64,000 nucleotides of DNA. It comes from Parasponia andersonii (taxonomy: Eukaryota > Streptophyta > Magnoliopsida > Rosales > Cannabaceae). Both the position numbers and the translations under genes were made by a program. The notes under the pieces were generated by a model. It saw nothing but the letters and a program-made list of their open reading frames with translations, made no database searches and was not told the DNA's origin. Below, piece by piece: positions 56,550 through 64,000 of this stretch (position 1 is the first letter of the stretch; every line of letters begins with the position of its first letter). The DNA is taken from contig JXTB01000309.1 in assembly GCA_002914805.1 (NCBI GenBank), forward strand, positions 229,632 to 293,631, written 5' to 3'.

Positions 56550-58120
56550 TAGGTCGGTTTAGGATTTCGTGATTTATCTCTGCTTAACAAAGCCTTTCTT
56601 AAAAAGTTTGTTTGGAGAATGATGACTATTGATTCTAATTTATTTATCTATCTCTGTGCTCATTTTTGTAAAGGCAATGATAATTTTTGATATCAGATTA
56701 AATCTTCTATTTGGACTGGACTTCGCTCTTTGTATAAGGACTTACATGAAGAGTCTCGTTGGTTGGTGGGTAGGCATTTCAAGGTCAAGTTTTGGATTGA
56801 TAATTGATTGGGTTCCTCGTTGATTGACTTAATTTCTTCTCCCATAGTTCTTGATCCTCCTTTGGAGAGTGTAGTTGGTGATCTTCTGACAAACTCAAGT
56901 TGGTCTCTCCCTTCTACTTTTAAAGTTTGCTTTCCGGACATTGCAGTTACAATTGAGTCAGTTGTGTATTTAGATGGTCTGGATACCTTGTTTTGGATGG
57001 GTTCCCTAGATGGTTTGGTTACCTGCTCCGATGTTTATATCTCTATTTCTGGTTCTACAAATGATTGTTCCTGGAAAAATTAGATTTGGTCCTCTTTTAT
57101 TCCTTATTCGAGGTCGATTTACTTTGAAGAACTCTCCATGATTGTCTTCCTACTATGGCTTCACTGATGAGACACGGTTTTAATCTCTTGTGTTATTGTT
57201 GCTTTTGTCGCTCTTCCACAGAGGACTTATCATATTTATACCTTTATTGTCCTTTTGCCCAGTAGCTTTGGTCAGCTTTGTTATCCATCTTCTGTACTCC
57301 TATTTCTCTAGAAGGCACTATGATAGATCTTTGGGATAAAGCTCAACATTATTCTTTGAGTCCTCAACTTGGTTCTTTCTGAAAGATTGGTTTGGCTTTT
57401 ATTTTTTGGATTATTTGGCATTTCGAAATTTGATTCTTTTCGAGGAAGAAAAAGTCTTCCATTGATGCATTAATTCTCTTATGGCGCTTTATAAGAGAAA
57501 CTGAGTTTCTGATTTCACGTACTATGTTTAATTGTGTGATAGAACTTATGATTTTGAGGAAGTTTCGTATTAACGGTAGGCCCCGGAAGGCCCCTAATAT
57601 TATTGAAATTGTCTGAAGGCCTCTTTCTCATTCTTGGATTAAGGATAGCAATGATGGTTATGTTTTTGGCGCTCCGGGACTTTCTTGATGCTCAGAGATG
57701 TTTAGGACACATCGTGATTTTGTTCGTGGTTGTTTCTTTATTCCTTTGGGAGTAGGTTATGCTTTCGAGAGTGAGTTGACAATGGCGATTCATGCGATTG
57801 ATTTTGCTTGAAAATATAGTTAGAGGCGCCTTTGGTTGGAGAGTGATTTCGTTTATGTGATTTTTATATTGTTGTCTCGTTCTTTAAAAGTTCCTTTTAG
57901 TTGGAGATCAGGTTGGTCTAGGGTCTTCGGGTATATTGCTTATATAGATCTCATCGTAATACATATTTATTATGAGGGTAATGGCATTACTGATTCTTTG
58001 GCTTCTCGAGCACTTTCTATAATTTGTCCTACCTGGTGGTGGACCATTTCTTCTTTTATTTCTTTTTTTATTTATAATGATTGTATGGTGAAGCCTAGTT
58101 ATAAATTTCACTAAGTTTTT
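56550..58120 (+). pseudogene. LINE ORF2 C-terminal region and RNase H remnant
   Basis: LLNKAFLKKFVWRMM near 56582, a zinc-binding-like stretch around 57060-57250, and an RNase H-like end: SELTMAIHAIDFA (57770-57810), then LESDFVYVIFILLSRS (57836 on) and IHIYYEGNGITDSLASRAL (57958-58015). The last matches the HxxREGNxxADxLA motif of plant LINE RNase H with changes. Multiple stops. Confidence 0.7.
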
Positions 58121-58245
58121 TGATTTTTTTGGGTTTTGTTTATGTTTTTAGTTTTTGCGAGGTCAGGTTCATGTTTCCTTATGACTAGGTGTCTCTTTTC
58201 ATTCTTTTTATTTTATTTTAGTTTCTCTTGTTCCGTCACAGTTTG

Positions 58246-58256
58246 AAAAAAAAAAA
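58246..58256 (+). other. Poly(A) tail of the plus-strand LINE
   Basis: Eleven A residues after GTTTG mark the 3' end of the inserted cDNA. Confidence 0.75.
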
Positions 58257-60640
58257 TGGAGTTAGAAACTTTTTCTCGTTTCTTTTCTGTCATTTTTTCT
58301 TTGGGCTATAATGAATGGTCTTGAAGTAGTCACCTGCTAAACAGATTCTCTTAATTTAGTCCAATATTTAAATACGAATGTGAAAAAGAACAAAACAAGT
58401 AACAATAGAATAGACTGAGACCTATATACATACATGCACACACACTCTCTTTTAAATCCTAACCTCCTTTCCAAACTTGATCAGTTGTTACCTACTCAAA
58501 CAAACATTGAAGCGAAGGCCGCTAGCAAGCTAGGGCCACTACCTCCACTCATCTGAAAAGTAATAGTTCAAAACCTTTTGTCTCGCTTTTTTTTATCAAT
58601 GAAACGATATATATATCACTGCCCTTGAAACTAATTGTCTTCCAATCTTAATTGACTTGATTGTGCCAATCCTACAAATTTTCCAATACATGACACTGAA
58701 AGAAAGCTGAAAACGTTTAGTCCAGTAGTTCACTAAAGGTTGTCACTTTATAAGGGTCAAATATTAATTATAAACTGCTAAAAAGATTTAAGAGAGGATA
58801 TATACATATATATAATGGTGCAGGATGGATAATTTCAGAACACTTAATTCTCTTGTTATAATGATTGAAATAGTTTATACTTTAAGAAAGAATTGCTCTA
58901 TGACTCAATCAATGCAAATAAGACCCTTAACAAATTTAGTTCTTTAAAAGTACTACACCTTCATTTAGTTAGGAGAAAGTGAAGTACACAGTGCTGACAG
59001 ATTTCCTAACTAATAAGTTTGGTGTAAAACAAAAATTTGTACAGTGAGAATCCAATGCCAGCTGCAAACTTGTTAGTTATATAAGTACTTCGTCAAAATT
59101 CACTTATAAAAACAGAAAAATAAAAAATATATATTTGTACACTTCGTCGTAAAATTGACTTCCATTGAAAAGAAAAAAATTTATGTTAATTAGCGTGTTT
59201 TTGACAATATTTATTTTTGACAGTTAAATGAAGGGTGTCGATTATGTTTTGAAACGTTTGATGATTTTTCCTTCATTCATTATTTTGATATTTTTAATAA
59301 AAATATTGCCAAACAAACTCTAAGTATAGACAAGGCTCTGTATATAGTACGGCTGTGCAAATATATACTTCTATCACATTGCCTACTGAAAAAAAAAAAA
59401 TAAAGAAAAAAAAAACTTATCTACCCGCCGTTGAACATTCACCTTTCAATTCCTCTTCATTAGTAGAGGAGGTTGTTAAGTCAGGACCCGTATCATCATA
59501 TAAGTGAATCATTTCAAAATCATTATCATCATTTTAAGTTAATATTTATAAGCTCGTGATCAAGCCCAAAAGGGGGAAAAGGAAAAAATAAATAAAGCTA
59601 GGACGACTTTGTTCATATAGACTGTGTTCTCAATATCTTCATCCGGTCATAATAAATTTGCATGTAAAGTACACATTATGATCAATATTAATATTGATTA
59701 ATATATTGAATTACTTGATCAGTGCCAGGATGAAGTAAAGCTGTATTTGTTATTGCTACAAATTAGAGCAGCTGCAAGAACGCCGCCAACAAATGTACTA
59801 GTAAAATGCCTTATTGCTGAATTAATAATTAGTAATGATTAATAATATGCTACACAAGCAAATTAATATCTGGATATATAACGAATTTGCTTCTTCTTCT
59901 TACTTGTGTTGCATTATGAAGTAATAACAGGAATAATACTTTTCTTATTGAACTATGCAAAGCAAGAACAATCCTTTTCCTTAATATTGTACGCATCATG
60001 CTATAGCACTTACAGCATAAATATTTTTTAAAAATTCAGTGGTACTAATTGCAATATCGCATATTTATAGTCGGAGTTCCATGTGAATCGAACATAGATA
60101 TAAGCGTGACATATATATTAAATTAAATAAAAACCATAATAAATTAAGCAATCATTCAATATTCCTACCATTAAGTACTAATTGTGTCACATATCCTGCA
60201 AAAGGAGGGGAAAAAAACAAAAAAAAAAAAAAAAAACCCCTTCCAATAACATCATTTCTCTTATTTTTCTTTTTGGAGCTAAACACCTTTTTATCGCAGT
60301 TGTAAAGTACTGCTTAAAGATCTATATTCAAACTTTAATTTAATTTTTATTGTCTCAAAGAGGGTACATAGAAAAACTCGATTTTTTTCCTTTTGGGACT
60401 AAGAAAAATGATAAAATAAATTAGCTTTTCTGCTGTACTAGCTATAGCTTTAATCTTTAATCTTTAATCTTTATCTCTCTCTGAGAGAGTCAAACACAGC
60501 CTCTTATGTCAGTATAGCATTAGAACAAAGTCTTGGGAGATTTTTGGGTTTTTGTAGCTAGAGAGAGAAAAATAGACACTATCATTGTGACTTCATGATA
60601 ATTATCTCCATGTGAAACAAGCAATAATATTAGCTAGCTA
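58257..60640. other. Intergenic AT-rich region
   Basis: No coding region, RNA gene or element recognised. Contains several A-rich homopolymers (59390-59415, 60215-60236) and AT-rich simple sequence. Confidence 0.6.
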
Positions 60641-60659
60641 TACACATCCATATATATCC

Positions 60660-61010
60660 AACTTTGGAATTTCATATCTCTCTCTCTCTCTTTATCTCTC
60701 TCTTCGAAACCTAAAAAACACAACTCGCAGCAATCATCATGTCCTCTCGCCTCTTCCTCTCATCATTAATCCCTCACTTTCATCATAGCCATCTCTTCTT
60801 TTACCACCCAATAAACCCACGAAAACCACTACTACTAGTACCGCACACCTCAATTAAGATCGAGATAGGTACTAGAAGAAAGAGAAAGAAGAAGAAGAAG
60901 AAGAGAACGGCTTAGAAGATGAAGATGGCTTCCCTCGAGAAGAAGAAACCCAACGAAGATCAATACCGCTACATCATGTCGTTTATTCCGTACACCTAGC
61001 CTATTGTGAG
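60660..61010 (+). other. Possible transcript start with CT-rich leader, two short ORFs and a splice donor
   Basis: A TATA-like tract (CCATATATATCC near 60649) precedes a CT-repeat leader (60678-60705). Two short frames follow: one from ATG 60739 (about 58 residues, ending in a Lys/Arg run) and one from ATG 60919 (MKMASLEKKKPNEDQYRYIM + SFIPYT, 26 residues). GTGAGTGATC at 61005 is a fair splice donor. Composition is richer in C and G than the flanks. I recognise neither peptide. It could be a 5' UTR exon of a gene whose coding exons lie outside the window, a long non-coding RNA, or chance. Confidence 0.3.
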
Positions 61011-63631
61011 TGATCAAAAGGGTTTCCTCTCTTCTTTTTTCCACAGCCGCTGATGATGAATGATGATACTCAATTTCTTCTCTTCTCTTGGGGAATTGAA
61101 GCGTTATGGTCCGATTTATTACCTAGCTAAATCAAGCACTTCTAGATATTCGTGTGAGGTTTTTCTTTTTTATTATATATGTCTCTTTATTATATCAATA
61201 TGAGTTAATTTCTTATTATTTGTGCTTTTGGATCTTAATATATCTTAACATCGTTATAAGGATTTCAGGTATATATTTACGTTTGATGTCTTAGTTTGTT
61301 GGTGATTAAAGAAATAGTAGTCGTGAATATTCATATATATACCATGATATGTGGTTTGTGTGTGTGCTTGTAATAAGAGCATATATGATGAAAATGAACA
61401 TATATCGATCTCCCTCTCCCTCTTCTCTTTTTTTGTTGTTAATCGGTACGTGGATTTCTATTTTTATGTTGACTTGATCAATAAATAAGATTTACAAATT
61501 AATTAATACTATCTGTGAGGATCAATATATAGCTTGTTTGATTATGGTCGCCTTTATTTTCAACTTTGATGAGTAGTGACTTGTACAGATCTCTATAACG
61601 CTTGATCCATCACAATATCTTTTCTACTCATCCTTAATTGATAATTAGGGTTTAAATATGTGTTGTATTTCCCTTTTTGCTCATATATATGTGTATATAT
61701 ACATAAACCCTCACATTATTCACACACGAAAAGCCTGTTTTATATATATATGAGAGAAAATATAAAATGCGAAAGAGTTCGATCGGGTTGGCCGTATAAT
61801 CGGATACGTGAGATGCATGCTATAAATTTGGTTGACTATTGTATATTTATCATAATATAGGACAGATGGGCGGATTACGAAAAAGAAAGTATATATTCAT
61901 ATAAACTAGCCATAGGGTATTAAACAATTTTAGTAAGTTATATGGATCGATCTATGATATTATTACGGATCTGATTTTATGTATGCATGTGTGTAGATGT
62001 TTTCATTGTCTCTCTGTTCAGATCTTAAATAATATCTGAACGCAAAGGAAAAAGTATTGTTCGTTATATATGATATTTTCGAGTTAAATCATTTTTCCTA
62101 TGAGTGCGCTCGATCTGCTTATAATTTGCTGCTTATGGAACCGTGATTTTTTTTTCCTCTCTGGATTTTGGACTACTATCCATAGAGTCTCACACACATA
62201 ATTAGTTAACAAAAAAGTTCCTAGAAAAATATGCCATCTAAAATATAAATTACTAAGGTTAAAATACGAGAACTAATGCTTAGTAATTTTCTTCAACATT
62301 TTAATTTTGTTTTATATATATGAAGCTTACATAATCTTGACAGTACCTGATATATGCATTTATGATGTGATTCACTAAACTGAATTATTTCATATTACTG
62401 TGTAATATCATTGCTCAGATGTAGAAAAGTAGTTCTTATCCTTTTATAGCCAATCTCTTCAATGGGCGCAGTTTCTTGTTCCAGCTCTCCTTAACTAGTT
62501 GTCTACAGATTAATGAAGTACTCATTGTACATTTATTTAATGATACTTCGGAAATTTTAGTTTTTGACCTGCTACATTAGTATTATAAATAATTGTATAT
62601 ATAAGTTGCCAATCTAGTAAGTATTTTTTTTATCTTTTCGTATGTATTTTTTTTAGTTGTTGAATCACCATAAACGTGTATTATTAATATTATTTTTTTT
62701 TTCATATTTTATAATTAAAAAATATTCGTACTAAATTTTTTAAAATGATACTTATGTAATAAAAAAACCTTTGAAACGGTGCATATATATATATATATAT
62801 ATATATATCTTTATATGAAGGGGGTTTCTAATGTTGGTTAATTTATTTAATATAAGTACACCACAGCAACAGTACTATACAGTACTACTATTTCTCATCA
62901 TTATGTAAATTTAACTTTGTTCATATGTTGTTTTCTTCTAGCTAGCTAGCCAGGATTAATATTTCATATGGTAAAAACAAGTTATTAAGTTGCATGAGTC
63001 AATCATTGATATTGTCTGCACTTGCATGCGTGCTTGACTCCGATGATCACTGAATCAATCCTCGAACAAGACGCGTACTGAGCTGTTATGCACCAAGAGA
63101 ATCAAATTAATCCGCTCCTATTATTTGGGAAAATCTCGAAATTCTACGGCTTGATTTGGGGCGCTAGCTAGACCTAATTTCTCTTAATACCTAACTCCAT
63201 CACCACTCACCAGTTTGAATTTCAAGCCATGCATATGAAGACATTAATATATATATATATATATATATATCAATATTAATTAAGTATCATTATAGACCCA
63301 TGTTATAAACACCTAACGTCCGTCCAGTGTATATACGTATATATATAATATCGAATCTTTCGAGTAAGTGTTGCTTTAATTAAATCAGCAAAATTTGGTC
63401 GAAGATGGTAATCTAACTAGTAGTAGAGTGGTAGTGACTATAGATTTTGGTGTATACTGCTTATTACAGTATTTGTTTTCATGTGAAAACTTTGGCGCCT
63501 ACTTGCTAATGATCAACGAATTAATGGCCAGAAAACAGTGCCTCATTAATTATATTTAACGTCATTAACTTATATTTATAATTTTAGAAAGGTCTGAGAT
63601 CAAATATTAATGGCTCAAAATTATGCATATA
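61011..63631. other. Intergenic or intronic AT-rich sequence
   Basis: No coding exon recognised. (AT)n runs at 62783-62808 and 63247-63270. If the CT-rich leader upstream is real, part of this could be its first intron. Confidence 0.5.
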
Positions 63632-64000
63632 TGTAAAAACCCGGAATTTTCGAGGGTAATTTGGACAATTTACCAATTTTCCGGATAAAATATTGTGGGG
63701 ACTAATTTGCAAAAGTTTTGCTCAGATGGACTAAATTGCAAATTGTGGGGGACCGGATTGATAGAGATTTGAAATTTTGGGGACTTATGTGCAATTTTTG
63801 AAAAATTGCACAGCCCAATATAAGGGGGCCACGTGCACCTCTCACCTCTCAGCTCTCTCTCTCTTCTCTCTCCTCCCTCACCCGATCTCTCTCTCTCTCT
63901 CTCTCTCTCTCTCGCGCACGGCCGCAGCTCCGCCTCCGATCCACCGCTGCCCGCCGTCGTCCAGCCGCGAGGCCGCCACCGAAGGTCGCCAGCTCCGAGC
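63632..64000 (+). mobile_element. Start of an LTR (gypsy type), cut by the window edge
   Basis: Opens TGTAAAAACCCGGAATTTTC, followed by GGACTAATTTGCAAAAG and GGACTTATGTGCAATTTTTG phrases typical of plant gypsy LTRs, then CACGTGCACC, a (CT)n run (about 63882-63913) and a GC-rich leader (GCCGCAGCTCCGCC...). The same order, TGTAA head, CT repeat, GC-rich leader, is seen in the LARD LTRs and at 524-1 on the minus strand. No polypurine tract precedes it, so it should be a 5' LTR or a solo LTR. The end is outside the window. Confidence 0.6.

Larger units (their letters stand above)
53650..58256 (+). mobile_element. L1-type LINE, plus strand, 5'-truncated and broken
   Basis: Same family as the minus-strand copy. 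Order: end of ORF1 (about 53690-54000), endonuclease (54040-54760), reverse transcriptase (55330-56300), zinc-binding region (56550-57250), RNase H (57700-58010), 3' UTR and a poly(A) tail at 58246-58256. Most of ORF1 and the 5' UTR are missing, as expected from incomplete reverse transcription. Frames are interrupted many times. The flanking duplication was not found by eye. Confidence 0.83.

Noticed and set aside
58257..63631. Search for a pri-miRNA hairpin or tRNA in the long non-genic stretch
   Set aside because: No match to mature plant miRNA sequences that I know and no tRNA A/B box arrangement was seen; absence is not proof without a folding scan.

Overview
This is plant nuclear DNA, most likely from a eudicot. 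The evidence is AT-rich intergenic sequence, GT-AG introns, and plant-only families (a plant matrix metalloproteinase, a JINGUBANG-type WD40 protein, En/Spm CACTA and Mutator-like elements, long-LTR retrotransposons). I cannot name the species. There are three assembly gaps: 5 N at 14005, 207 N at 28541, and a single N at 43265. The last one separates two apparently identical blocks and looks like an unmerged contig overlap.

Layout. 1-524: partial LTR on the minus strand, running off the left edge. About 600-4880: decayed Mutator-like element with very long inverted arms. 4.9-19.5 kb: the gene-bearing island, holding (i) a seven-exon gene for a secreted or ER protein with a permuted NlpC/P60 (papain-like) signature, (ii) a small basic plant protein on the minus strand, (iii) an intronless matrix metalloproteinase, (iv) an intronless seven-bladed WD40 protein, plus two MITE-like foldbacks between (iii) and (iv). 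19.5-25.5 kb: broken L1-type LINE on the minus strand. 25,666-33,360: complete non-autonomous LTR retrotransposon (LARD type) with TTCAA target duplications, a Met-tRNA primer site and a polypurine tract. 34.2-48.8 kb: CACTA transposon with a broken transposase, carrying inside it an incomplete Ty1-copia element (36,615-45,260). That element holds a GC-rich island, about 3 kb of extreme AT sequence, and protease and integrase frames that have lost catalytic residues. 48.8-53.6 kb: non-genic, with a 72-bp triplicate and a MITE-like foldback. 53.65-58.26 kb: second copy of the same LINE family, on the plus strand. 58.3-63.6 kb: no convincing protein gene, although a CT-rich leader with short ORFs near 60.7-61.0 kb may start a transcript. 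63,632-64,000: start of another LTR running off the right edge.

The four host genes are unrelated single-copy genes with no sign of shared function. They sit together between 7.2 and 18.9 kb, and almost all the rest is nested or decayed transposable elements. No tRNA, rRNA, CRISPR or recognisable miRNA gene was found. Boundaries given with 'about' are by eye, and no alignment or database search was run.
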